Shown here: piece after piece, positions 8,348-18,904 of the stretch
How the letters are laid out: every line of letters begins with the position of its first letter
Numbering within the stretch: the stretch's first letter is position 1
Assembly: GCA_016720545.1 (NCBI GenBank)
Contig: JADKKK010000002.1
Span: forward strand, 124,001-188,000
Reading direction: 5' to 3'
Length of the DNA stretch: 64,000 nt
From: Myxococcales bacterium
Lineage (GTDB): Bacteria; Myxococcota_A; Polyangia; Polyangiales; Polyangiaceae
The notes under the pieces: model-generated
Database searches by the model: none
What the model was told of the DNA's origin: nothing
The model's input: only the letters and a program-made list of their open reading frames with translations
Made by a program: the position numbers and the translations under genes

Positions 8348-10135
8348 ATGGCCCCACCCTCCGACGACACGCTGGTCCCCGAGGCGTTCAGCGTTCTGCG
8401 CCCCGTGCGCTTTCTGCGCGCCTACTCCACGCTGCTTGGCCGGCGCGCGTTCCTCTACCTCGTGGCGGGCGCGCTCGTCTCCCTGGTGCTCGCGTCGATC
8501 GAGCTCGCCGTCGCGGTGGTGCTGCAGCTGCTCCTGCGCAACCTCGGCCTGCTCGCCAAAGACGTCGCCACGCTGCCCGTGCTCGAGGGGCTCTCGCTCT
8601 CGAACACGGGCCTCTCGGTGCTCCTCCTCGTCATCGCCGCGGTGCGCGCGCTCAGCCAGGTCGTGGTGGGCCAGTCGGGCATCACCTCGCAGGAGGCGGT
8701 GACGGCGCGCCTGCGCCGCTTCGCGCTCTTCGAGATGCTGCTCCACCCCGATCGGCGGGTGGTCACCGCCGCGCGGGTGAACGCGATCAGCGGTGACATC
8801 GCGCTCCGGTCGGCCACGTTCGCCTATCTCGCCTCCACCTTGGTCGCGTCGCTCGTCCAGGCGGGGGCCTTGCTCGTGGTGATGCTCGTCGCCTCTCCGT
8901 ACGAGTCGATCGTTGCGTTCGTGGGCCTGTTCGTGATTGGCCTCGTGGTGCTCTACCTCGCGGCGCGCGCGCGCCGTATCGTCGAGGGCGTGCCCGAGCA
9001 GCTCCGCGTCGTCGTGGAGGGGATCGAGCGCATCGCGCGAAACACGCTCCTCGTGCGCACGCTTCGCACACAGACGATGGAGCACGCGCGCCTGGTGACC
9101 GCCGTCGACGCCTACGAGTCGAAGTCGGTGCACGCCGGGCTCATGTCGGCGGTGTCCGGTGCGCTCACGCCGCTGTTCGGGGTGGTCCTGATCCTGGTCA
9201 TGATCGCCGTGAGCCAGAACGTGCTTCACACCGCGCCGCTCGTCCTCGTCTCGTTCCTTTACCTCTTCCTCCGCTTCGTCCAGCAGCTCGCGGCCGGGGT
9301 GAGCTACCTCGGTATGTGCAACCAGCTCTGGCCCCAGACCAAGGTCGCGCTCACCTACGCGCTCGACCTCGGGGAGCACACCGGTCCCGCGGCCTCGATG
9401 CGCGGCTCCACCGAGGGGCGCGCGCGCGACGCCCGTCCCACCGATCGGGGCACCCCGCCCGCGGTCGAGGTGCGAGGGGTCTCCTTCCGCTACCCGGGTC
9501 AGGAGGGCTTCGCGCTCGAGGGGGTCCACGCGGCCGTGGCGTCCGGCAAGCAGCTCGGCATCGTCGGCCCCAGCGGGCGCGGCAAGAGCACGCTCTTGTC
9601 GCTGCTCCTCGGGTTGATGGAGCCCACCGCGGGCACCATCACCGTCGGCGGGCGCACCCCGGGGGACTACTTCTCGGACGCCTCGGTGCGCGTCGGGTAC
9701 GTCGGGGCCGAGGCCTTCCTCATCGCCGGATCCATCCGCGACAACCTGCAGTACGGAGCGCCCTTCACCACCACCGACGAGGAGCTCTGGGCCGCGCTGC
9801 GGAGCGCCCGCCTCGACGGGACGATCCGTGACCTCGCCGGTGGGCTCGATTACCTCATCGCGGAGGACGGCTCGGGGCTCTCTGCGGGCCAGAAGCAGCG
9901 CCTGTGCCTCGCCCGGGCGCTCCTCGGGGATCCGCACGTGCTCGTGCTCGACGAGGCGTCGGCCAACCTCGACGACCGCACCGAGAACGAAATTGCCAGT
10001 TCAATTCGAGAGCTTAGTGGTCGCGCGACCGTGCTGATCGTCTCGCACCGCAAGGGTCTGCTGGCGCACGCCGACCAGGTGATCGAGCTCGGCGCGCCGC
10101 GCGAGATCCGCGAGCCTGCGCCGTCGCAAGCCTGA
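8348..10135 (+). CDS. ABC transporter, fused permease and ATPase (exporter type)
   Basis: A 595-residue half-transporter. Residues about 1-340 form an ABCB-like six-helix membrane domain. Residues about 370-595 form the ATPase with Walker A GPSGRGKST, signature LSAGQKQRL, Walker B VLVLDEAS and the switch His in VSHRKG. Two such chains should form an exporter in the inner membrane; the substrate is unknown. The signature LSAGQ differs slightly from LSGGQ. Start ATG 8348 (MAPPSDDTLV) begins just ahead of the first amphipathic and membrane segments. It converges with the APC permease gene, with only 2 bp between stop codons. Confidence 0.92.
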   Translation: MAPPSDDTLVPEAFSVLRPVRFLRAYSTLLGRRAFLYLVAGALVSLVLASIELAVAVVLQLLLRNLGLLAKDVATLPVLEGLSLSNTGLSVLLLVIAAVRALSQVVVGQSGITSQEAVTARLRRFALFEMLLHPDRRVVTAARVNAISGDIALRSATFAYLASTLVASLVQAGALLVVMLVASPYESIVAFVGLFVIGLVVLYLAARARRIVEGVPEQLRVVVEGIERIARNTLLVRTLRTQTMEHARLVTAVDAYESKSVHAGLMSAVSGALTPLFGVVLILVMIAVSQNVLHTAPLVLVSFLYLFLRFVQQLAAGVSYLGMCNQLWPQTKVALTYALDLGEHTGPAASMRGSTEGRARDARPTDRGTPPAVEVRGVSFRYPGQEGFALEGVHAAVASGKQLGIVGPSGRGKSTLLSLLLGLMEPTAGTITVGGRTPGDYFSDASVRVGYVGAEAFLIAGSIRDNLQYGAPFTTTDEELWAALRSARLDGTIRDLAGGLDYLIAEDGSGLSAGQKQRLCLARALLGDPHVLVLDEASANLDDRTENEIASSIRELSGRATVLIVSHRKGLLAHADQVIELGAPREIREPAPSQA

Positions 10136-10137
10136 CG

Positions 10138-11637
10138 TCAGGGCGCGTCCACCGGCGCGCCAGGCGCCTCCGTGGTCGCGGTGCTCGCCGCGCCCGCCGC
10201 GCGCCCCTCGAGGTCGACGAGCTGTACGCGCGGGCCCTGAAAACGCCCTCGCACCGAGGTGAGCCACAGCAGCCCGAGCGCCGCGGCGAGCCCGGCGAGC
10301 ACGCCGCCCGCGCCCAGGTTGGGCGGGAGGCTGCACACCACCAGCACGCCGACGCACCAGAGGGCCGCCGCGCCGCCTATGGGGACGCTGAGCCGCCCGA
10401 GGTGGAACGGCCCGCGCCGGGTCAGGCGGCCCCGCAGGCGCGCGCGCACGCCGAGCGCGATGGGCAGGCCGTAGCTCACGTAGAGGCCCATCGTGGCGAC
10501 CTGCACGGCCAGCGCGAACACGCGCTCGCGCACGAGCGACGACACCAGCACGAACCCGAGAGAGATCGAGGCCACGGTGAAGATCGCGGCGACGGGCGTC
10601 TTGGTCGAGGCCGCCACCGTCGCGAGCTGCCGCGAGAGCGGCACGCCGCCATCACGCGCGAACGCGTAGAGGGTACGAGACGCGCTCGTGAGGCTCGACA
10701 GGCCGCAGAACCACATGGCCACCAAGGCGAGCCCCATGCCGAGCGAACCCCCCTGCGGGCCGAGCGCGTGGCGGAGCACGAACAGCGCCGCGTGGTCGTC
10801 GGCCGCGGCGGTCGGCAGGTCGTGGATCGAGAGGGTGAGGGCGACGACGAGGGCGTAGCCGAACACCGAGCTCACGAGCACGGCCGAGAGGATGCCCATC
10901 GGCGAGCCGCGCGCCGGATCACGGGTCTCTTCGGCGAGGTGCGCCGACGCGTCGTAGCCGGTGAACGTGAAGAGGCTCAGGATGAGCGCGTTGCCGAAGC
11001 CCATCGCGGCGTCGCCGTCGGGCCGGTTCGTCGAGGCCGTCACCAGGAAGCTCGGCGGGCGCTTGTCGGCGAACATGAGCAGGGCCACGACGAGCGCGAC
11101 GACCCCGGCGATGTGCACCACCGCGGAGAGATCGTTCAGCTTGGCCACCGCGCCGGTGGAGAACGCGTTGAGCCCGGCGTGGGTCGCGAGCACGACGGTG
11201 AACAGCGCGAGCGGGTGCACGCCGGTGAGCGCGGCGAGCTCGCGCGCGAAGCCGTAGTCGATGGCCGCCACGATCGCGAACTGCCCCACCAGGTTCATCG
11301 CCGCCGTGAACCAGCCGAAGCCGGGCCCACCGAGGAGGGCGGACCAGTGGTAGAGCGCTCCGGCCGTTGGGAACGCGCTCGACAGCTCCGCGAGGGCGAG
11401 CGCGACCACGACGGTGCCGAACGAGACGAGCGGCCAGCCGAGCCCCACACCTCGCGGCCCGCCCGGCCCGAGGGCGTCGCTGAAGGTCGTCAGGATGCCC
11501 GTAAGCACGCTGATGATCGAGAAGCTCAGCGCGAAGCTCGAGAAGCCCCCCATCGCCCGGAGGAGATCCTGCCCGTAGCCGAGCGCCGCGAGCTCGGCCT
11601 CGTCGTTGCGCTCGCCCCGCCCCTCGTCGCGCCCCAT
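10138..11637 (-). CDS. APC-superfamily amino acid permease
   Basis: A 499-residue polytopic membrane protein with about 12 predicted helices. The N-terminus (GYGQDLLRAMGGFSSFALSF) matches the start of the APC family, close to the bacterial GABA/choline-type permeases (TCDB 2.A.3.4). Internal motifs include FTFTGYDASAHLAEETRDPARGSP, the conserved E-E-T loop after helix 6. It should import an amino acid or amine with protons. The C-terminal 40 residues are an Ala/Thr/Pro tail. ATG 11637 is chosen because it gives a short polar N-terminus before helix 1. Confidence 0.9.
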   Translation of the reverse strand: MGRDEGRGERNDEAELAALGYGQDLLRAMGGFSSFALSFSIISVLTGILTTFSDALGPGGPRGVGLGWPLVSFGTVVVALALAELSSAFPTAGALYHWSALLGGPGFGWFTAAMNLVGQFAIVAAIDYGFARELAALTGVHPLALFTVVLATHAGLNAFSTGAVAKLNDLSAVVHIAGVVALVVALLMFADKRPPSFLVTASTNRPDGDAAMGFGNALILSLFTFTGYDASAHLAEETRDPARGSPMGILSAVLVSSVFGYALVVALTLSIHDLPTAAADDHAALFVLRHALGPQGGSLGMGLALVAMWFCGLSSLTSASRTLYAFARDGGVPLSRQLATVAASTKTPVAAIFTVASISLGFVLVSSLVRERVFALAVQVATMGLYVSYGLPIALGVRARLRGRLTRRGPFHLGRLSVPIGGAAALWCVGVLVVCSLPPNLGAGGVLAGLAAALGLLWLTSVRGRFQGPRVQLVDLEGRAAGAASTATTEAPGAPVDAP

Positions 11638-11729
11638 GCTGCACCGTAGCGTGAAGCTGTCATCGAAACGCGCACTTCGGCCGAGAAGGTGGGTAGGGGC
11701 GCTTCTGTGGGCTCTGCCACCCGAAAGAG

Positions 11730-12287
11730 GTGGCAACTTGGCCGGCTTTTGGGTTTAGTCGGCGGGTGGCGGAAGCAAGACCTGCGGTGAAGAAGGCGAG
11801 CGCACCCTCGCGCCCCGCGCCCAGCGGCGCGCGGCTCACGAACGCCGTTCGATCCGCCCGGGGAATCTCTCTGCTCGCGTCGTTCCCGCTCGCCTTGTTG
11901 GGTCTGGTGTCGGTCTTCGGCTATGCGACGGGCAATTTCACCGCGCGCCTGGTCGTGGCGGCCGTGCTCTTGCTCGGGCTGCCGCTGTTCGTCGCCGACA
12001 AGCTGCTCGCTCGCCTGAAGGGCATCACCGATCGACTCGGCGCCGTCGCCGACGTGTGCGCGGGCTTCTGGATCCTCCTGGCCTGGGTGTTCATCGCCGC
12101 CGCGCCCGGAGCGCTCGTGAACGAGGGCGATCGGCAGACCCGCGCCAGCTCCCTCGGCCTCGCGAAGATCGCGTTCGCGCTCGGCGGAGTGACCCCCACG
12201 TTCCGTACCGAGCGCGAGGTGCTCGCGCCGGCGCCGTCCGCCGCGTCGGCCGCGCCGAGCTCCTCGGCCGCGAAGGAGGCGCGCTGA
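11730..12287 (+). CDS. small membrane protein with three TM segments
   Basis: About 185 residues. Three hydrophobic segments are visible: SLLASFPLALLGLVSVFGYA, LVVAAVLLLGLPLFVADKLL and VCAGFWILLAWVFIAAAPGA. An Ala/Ser/Pro tail follows. The family is not recognised. The start is unsure: GTG 11730 gives the longest form, but AGAGG abuts it too closely; in-frame GTG 11766 (VAEARPAVKK) is an equal alternative. Its TGA overlaps the ATG of the next gene (TGATG at 12285-12289), so the two are translationally coupled and probably function together. Confidence 0.7.
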   Translation: MATWPAFGFSRRVAEARPAVKKASAPSRPAPSGARLTNAVRSARGISLLASFPLALLGLVSVFGYATGNFTARLVVAAVLLLGLPLFVADKLLARLKGITDRLGAVADVCAGFWILLAWVFIAAAPGALVNEGDRQTRASSLGLAKIAFALGGVTPTFRTEREVLAPAPSAASAAPSSSAAKEAR

Positions 12288-13816
12288 TGCGCGACAAGGT
12301 CGTCCCGTTCGTGCTCCTCGCCGCCCTGGCGGGCCTCGGTGTGCTGGCCGCCGTGCGGACGAAGCCGCCGCACGACGCGCCGCTCGTGCGCGTCCAGGAA
12401 GAGGGGGACGCGTCGGGCGACGCGAGCGCGCTCGACGCGGCCGCGCTCGACGCGGCCGCGCGCGACGCCGCGGTCGCCGCCGATCCTGCCGACGCCGTGG
12501 CTGCGCCCGCGAGCGACGGCGCCCCGCCGACCCAGGTGGTCAAGTTGCTTGACCGACCGCTCCGCGTGACGACCCTCGGCGCCGCCCTCGCCGCGCCCGG
12601 CACCATGGCGTTCGCGCCCGGCGCGACGCGCCCGTTCGAGCTGGAGCTCTGTCCCGTCGAGTCACTGGCAAAGGTCGAGGGGCGGCTCGTCCGGGGCGGC
12701 GCCGACGCCGACGGGGCCGACATCGCCATCGTCGCGCTGCCGGACCTCGTGGCGGCCACCGAGCGCCTGCGCGCGCTCGAGCCCCAGGCGTTCCTCCTGG
12801 TCGGGTTCTCTCAGGCCGCCGAGCGCCTCGTGCCGCTCGCGGCGCCGGGGGCGAGCCGCGCGCCGGCGGCGACCGGCGAGGTGAAGGTCTTCGTGCCCGC
12901 GGGCGAGCGCCTCGCGTCCCGCCAGTGGATGGCGCTCTTCGCGCTCGACGCCGCGGGCGCATCGCCCTCGAGGGTGAAGTTCGTCGTCGCCGACGAGCGC
13001 GCGTCCATCACACACCGCGAAGCGGCCTTCGTCGCCGGCTCGTTCCTCGACAAGTACGACGGCGAGCACCTCCTCTCCACGGTCGAGGCGGCCGGGCTCG
13101 TGCCCTACGTGGCCATCACGACGAAGCACACGCTCACCGCGAACGAGCCGCTGGTGCGCGCGTTCGCGCAGGCCTGGCTCGCGGGCCTCGAGCGCGCCCA
13201 GTCCGACGCGGGCGGCGCCGCCAAGCGCGTCCTGGCGAAGGAGGGCGCCGTGTTCTCGACCGCCGCCGAGCTGAGCGGCGAGCTGGGCGGTGTCGTCGAG
13301 CGCCTCGGCCGTGTCTCGCGCGTGACGCTCGACGACAACGCGCGCCTGCTCGGGGCGAGCGCGGCCGCCGCCGCGCGCCGCGCCCCGCTCGAGGCGCTGT
13401 CGGCGGCGACGGTCGACGCCTACCGCGACGCGGGCCTCCTCACCACGGCGCCGTCGTGGCCGCTCGTCGAGCGCAAGGTCATCTCCGCGATCGCGAAGGA
13501 CACCTCCCCGCAGCCGACCCAGCCCCCGGCCGAGAAGCTCGACTGCTCGCGGAGCCGCCGCCGGCCCGTCGCGACGCGCAAGGAGCAGGGGCCCACCCTC
13601 GACGAGGCGGCGCTGCTCCGGCGCGTCGAGGTCGACGCCGTTGCCTACGAGGGGTGCGCGCTGCGTGTCAGCCTCAAGGGCGGCGAGAAGCCCTCGGCCA
13701 CCTTCGCGCAGGGCGCGCGCGACAAGCTCGGGCTCTCGGCGCAGAAGGTCCTCGCGGGCGCGACGGCGTCGCCCGGTCCCGCGCTGATCGAGGTCGTGCC
13801 GCCGCCCGCTCCGTAG
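12287..13816 (+). CDS. membrane-anchored protein with solute-binding-like fold
   Basis: A 509-residue protein with an N-terminal hydrophobic anchor (VVPFVLLAALAGLGVLAAV), an Asp/Ala-rich linker with DAAALDAAARDAA repeats, and a large exported domain. Residues about 85-400 resemble type 2 periplasmic binding proteins of the nitrate/taurine (NMT1-like) kind: paired lobes, a central YVAITTKHTLTANEPLVRAFAQAWLAGLE segment and a C-terminal helix pair. The last 100 residues (about 410-509) look like an OmpA/LysM-scale alpha/beta module without a clear peptidoglycan motif. No transporter genes follow, so it may be a sensor or binding protein rather than part of an ABC importer. The fold call is inference. 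Confidence 0.7.
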   Translation: MRDKVVPFVLLAALAGLGVLAAVRTKPPHDAPLVRVQEEGDASGDASALDAAALDAAARDAAVAADPADAVAAPASDGAPPTQVVKLLDRPLRVTTLGAALAAPGTMAFAPGATRPFELELCPVESLAKVEGRLVRGGADADGADIAIVALPDLVAATERLRALEPQAFLLVGFSQAAERLVPLAAPGASRAPAATGEVKVFVPAGERLASRQWMALFALDAAGASPSRVKFVVADERASITHREAAFVAGSFLDKYDGEHLLSTVEAAGLVPYVAITTKHTLTANEPLVRAFAQAWLAGLERAQSDAGGAAKRVLAKEGAVFSTAAELSGELGGVVERLGRVSRVTLDDNARLLGASAAAAARRAPLEALSAATVDAYRDAGLLTTAPSWPLVERKVISAIAKDTSPQPTQPPAEKLDCSRSRRRPVATRKEQGPTLDEAALLRRVEVDAVAYEGCALRVSLKGGEKPSATFAQGARDKLGLSAQKVLAGATASPGPALIEVVPPPAP

Positions 13817-13883
13817 GCGCGGGGTCGCTCGCCGCGGCCTAAAGCCTTGACAGCGCGATGCGAAGCGGCTCCCTTCGCCCGCC

Positions 13884-15908
<2,025 letters not shown>

Positions 15909-15910
15909 GC

Positions 15911-16492
15911 GTGTCCAAGGCCTTCACGAAGGAGCCGGACGCCGACGACGACGATCCGGCCGACGCCGAGCCCGCGCCGCGAGGGCCGAGCTACATCACC
16001 CCGGAGGGCCAGCGCCGCCTCCGCGACGAGCTCGAGCGGCTGTGGCACGGCGAGCGCCCCAAGGTCACGGCCGACGTCCAGGCGGCCGCGGCGCAGGGCG
16101 ATCGCTCGGAGAATGCAGAGTACATCTATGGCAAGAAGCGCCTCCGCGAGATCGATCGCCGCATCCGCTTCCTCTCGAAGCGGCTCGACGTGCTGCGCGT
16201 GGTCGACCCGGGCGCGAGCCTCGCGAGCCGCGACGACGGGCGGGTCTTCTTCGGCGCGTGGGTCACGGTCGAAGACGAGGACGGCGCCCGGGCGACGTAC
16301 CGCATCGTCGGGCCCGACGAGATCGACCTCGCCCGTCGACACATCAGCGTCGCCTCGCCGGTCGCCAAGGCGCTGCTCGGCAAGCGGGAGGGGGACACGA
16401 CCCTCGTCGCGCGCCCGAAGGGGACAGTGGAGCTCACGGTGCTCCGCGTGAGCTACGAGGCCGACCCCGCGGACCCAGCCGCGCCGCGGTAG
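15911..16492 (+). CDS. greB: transcription elongation factor GreB
   Basis: A 193-residue protein. The coiled-coil tip carries GDRSENAEYIYGKKRLREID, the GreB-type acidic loop that enters the RNA polymerase secondary channel and stimulates cleavage of backtracked RNA. The C-terminal FKBP-like domain has VFFGAWVTVEDEDG and YRIVGPDEID, close to E. coli GreB rather than GreA. It has an extra acidic 35-residue N-terminus (DADDDDPADAEP) compared with the 158-residue enterobacterial protein. GTG 15911 starts 2 nt after the stop of the peptide transporter, so the two are probably co-transcribed. Confidence 0.93.
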   Translation: MSKAFTKEPDADDDDPADAEPAPRGPSYITPEGQRRLRDELERLWHGERPKVTADVQAAAAQGDRSENAEYIYGKKRLREIDRRIRFLSKRLDVLRVVDPGASLASRDDGRVFFGAWVTVEDEDGARATYRIVGPDEIDLARRHISVASPVAKALLGKREGDTTLVARPKGTVELTVLRVSYEADPADPAAPR

Positions 16493-16652
16493 CCGGCGCG
16501 GCGCTCACGGCTCGCGCCGAGGCGCCGTCCATGTCCGTGTAGAGTGCACGCACATCGTCGGAGACGCAGGTGAGCAGGCACCGGAGGATCGCAACGCAGC
16601 CCGTGCCGATGCGGCGGCGCGGGGGCGACGGGAGTTTATCAACGGCTAGCTA

Positions 16653-17825
16653 GTCCCCTGGAAGCGTGATTTCTTTCAAAAACACTCATCCGTGAACCTG
16701 CAGGATTCGCTGTCCGAAGCGCTGGACCGACGCCAGGATCTCGTCGGCGGGCTTGGTCCACTTGAACGGCCGCGAGCGCTCGTTGTGCGCGTCGACGTAA
16801 GCTTGGATCGCCTGACGTAGCTGCGGGATGCTCGTGTGCGAGCCGCGCTTGAGAGCCTGCTCGGTGAGGAGGCCGAAGAAGCGCTCCACGAGGTTGAGCC
16901 ACGAAGAGTAGGTGGGGGTGAAGTGCAGCTGGAAGCGGGGGTTGCGCAGCAGCCAGCGCTGCACTTCAGGGCCCTTGTGCGCCGAGAGATTGTCGAGGAC
17001 GACATGCACGGCGAGCTCCGGTTCGACCGCTGCATCGAGGGCCTTGAGGAAGGCGACGAGGTCCTTCGCACGGTGCTGCTTCTTGAAACGAGCGATGACC
17101 TCGCCCGTTGCCACGTTGAGCGCCGCGAAGAGGTCGAGCGTGCCGTGACGGACATAGTTGTGGGTCTGTCGTTCCGGCTGACCGAGGTCCATCGGCAGGA
17201 CCGGCTGCGCACGTTCGAGCGCCTGGATCTGCGACTTTTCGTCCACCGCGAAGACGACAGCGCGGTCGGGTGGGTTCATATAGAGGCCTACGACGTCGCG
17301 AACTTTCTCGACGAACTGCGGGTCGTCTGAGAGTTTGAAGGAGCGCACGATGTGTGGCTTCAGGCCAAACGTCCGCCAGATCTTCCTGACGGTGGTGTGG
17401 CTGATGCCCGCCTTGGCGGCCATGTCGCGCGTACTCCAGTGGGTCTTGCCCTTGGGCTTGGCCTCCAAAGTCGCGACGACGATCTTCTCGACCTGTTCGT
17501 CCGAGATCGCGCGCGGCGCCCCAACGCGGGGCTCATCGTAAAGCCCGTCGAGCCGACGCTCGACAAACCGCCGACGCCAGAGGCCAACGGTCTGCATCGA
17601 CGTCCTGCAACGGGCTGCGACATCTGTGTTCGTCGCGCCCCCCGCGCAGGCCAAAACGATGCCGGCGCGAAACGCGAGGCGACGATTCGTGCGTACTCGT
17701 CGCGCCGCTCCAACTCCGCGCGTTCCTCGGGAGAAAGGGCGAGTACTGCCTTCGGGCCGCTGGTGGTCATGGTCCTTGGACTAGGAAGCACCGTAGAATA
17801 TTTAAGTCATCTTGCTTCCAGGGGA
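16653..17825 (-). mobile_element. IS630-family insertion sequence, 1173 bp, right end fused to a MITE
   Basis: The left end, next to TA 16651-16652, reads GTCCCCTGGAAGCGTGAT. The right end, read on the minus strand from 17825, begins TCCCCTGGAAGC, so the inverted repeats share at least TCCCCTGGAAGC. IS630/Tc1-type elements insert at TA, and the left flank fits. At the right end the expected terminal C and the TA are missing, and the element runs directly into the first base of the MITE at 17826. The transposase inside reads on the minus strand. The nearest TA on the far side is at 18122-18123, so IS plus MITE may have entered as one unit, or one landed beside the other with a 3-nt loss. Confidence 0.85.
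16686..17770 (-). pseudogene. IS630-family transposase, frameshifted near its N-terminus
   Basis: The downstream frame (from about 17705 to 16686) encodes a near-complete DDE transposase: a helix-turn-helix (AARCRTSMQTVGLWRRRF), the first catalytic Asp in VDEKSQ, the second in LDNLSAHK, and Glu in WLNLVERFF. The first 22 codons (MTTSGPKAVLALSPEERAELE, from ATG 17770) lie in another frame. Adding one base near 17702-17712 would join the halves as ELER-ARRVRTNRRLAFRAGIVLAC, the pattern expected in this family. There is no slippery A-run at the junction, so a true 1-nt deletion or an assembly error fits better than programmed frameshifting. As read, no full-length transposase is made from ATG. 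Confidence 0.85.
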
Positions 17826-18121
17826 GTCCCCTGGAGTCGTGGTTCGTACCAGAAGCCCGGTCTTCGGTGTCATGCCGAGGAGCGAGGGGGTGCCCCGTTT
17901 GCGGCGGCGGCGGGCCCGTCCTCAACTCGGACGTCGTTCCGCGCGGTGGAGGCGGCGCTTTGCGCTCAGGGGACAGTGGTTTCGGGTGTGACCGCGCGAG
18001 AACGCCGACCCTCGAACATGAGTATCCTCCCACCGCCGCCGAAAACGGGACACCCCCTCGCTCCCTTGTGGCGAAAGGCCGAGCCGCGCGACTTCTGGAA
18101 GGGATCACGCTTCCAGGGGAC
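17826..18121. repeat. palindromic MITE, copy A (296 bp)
   Basis: Non-coding element almost identical to the copy at 39790-40085. Its ends are inverted (GTCCCCTGGA at the left, the complement at the right) and the right end continues AGCGTGAT like the IS630 left end, so the IS630 transposase probably recognises it. The sequence folds back on itself along most of its length. In this copy the long inner arms carry two unmatched changes (GTTTGCGG for GTTTTCGG, and GGGAC for GGGGC), suggesting it is older or decaying. A TA follows at 18122-18123. The left end abuts the IS630 element with no TA. Confidence 0.88.
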
Positions 18122-18828
18122 TAGGGCTCGCGGCAGGTGGGCGACTCGCCGGACTCCGGCACGCAGATCTTGAAGTCGTAGGGGCCGAGCGCGCACATGT
18201 AGTTGCCGGGGCAGTCCGACGGCTTCGAGCACGCCTGATGGCAAATGTAGCGGTTGCCGGCCTTGCCGAACGAGGAGCACATGCCGCCCTCGCACTCGAG
18301 CCCCGCGTTGGCGTCGTGCGTGGCGGTGCAGCAGTCGCCGAGCTTGCGCGTGCCGCGCGAGTAGACGTTGCCGGGGGTGCAGCGGGTGGCCGCGCTCGGG
18401 GCGCAGAGGCGGTCTGCGCCGCCGCCGACGCTCGGGCAGGTGAAGGTGCCCGCCGTGGCGAGGCAGCCGCTGGGATCGCCGCACCGGTCGAGGCACATGC
18501 GGCCTCCCGGTCCGTCGACACACTGTCGCGACCGGCACTCGCTCGCGTCGGCGCAACAATACCCGTTGGGGAGCGCGCCGAAGGGCCCCGGACCGGTCGG
18601 GCCTGCGCCTACGGGCCGGGTGGCAGCGTCGTCCGGCGCGCCCGAACCCGAGGGAGGCGCGGTCGGGGCGATGGGCACGCCGCCTTCGCCCGTCGCGGTC
18701 GGGCCGCCATCGGGGAGCGTGTCTCCGCCGCCCTCTTTGAGGTCGCTGCACGCGGCGAGCGCGAGAGCGCACGCGGCGGCGCAGAGCCAGGAGCGCGGCC
18801 AGGAGACCGTCTTGCGCGCGGGGACCAT
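18121..18828 (-). CDS. Cys-rich lipoprotein, unknown function
   Basis: A 235-residue precursor with a signal peptide ending in LAAC, a Gly/Pro/Ala linker (about 35-85), and a C-terminal domain with about 18 cysteines in short loops (NGYCCADASECRSRQCVDG, GRMCLDRCGDPSGC, KLGDCCTATHDANAGLECEGGMCSS). This resembles the small disulfide-knot repeats common in myxobacterial secreted proteins. Its TAG stop is formed by the TA at the MITE target site plus the terminal base of the MITE. The start ATG 18828 gives a basic N-region before the hydrophobic core. Confidence 0.8.
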   Translation of the reverse strand: MVPARKTVSWPRSWLCAAACALALAACSDLKEGGGDTLPDGGPTATGEGGVPIAPTAPPSGSGAPDDAATRPVGAGPTGPGPFGALPNGYCCADASECRSRQCVDGPGGRMCLDRCGDPSGCLATAGTFTCPSVGGGADRLCAPSAATRCTPGNVYSRGTRKLGDCCTATHDANAGLECEGGMCSSFGKAGNRYICHQACSKPSDCPGNYMCALGPYDFKICVPESGESPTCREP

Positions 18829-18904
18829 CCCCCCAGCGTACGTCGACGCGCGCGGGTTCTTCCCTCCGAAGGCTCTCCGGAGAGCCGCGCTTCGCGCTCG
18901 AGGC

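Noticed and set aside
17867..18124. Open frames inside the MITE copies
   Set aside because: Both strands are open only because of GC content; the sequence is palindromic and the frames have no start signals or family.
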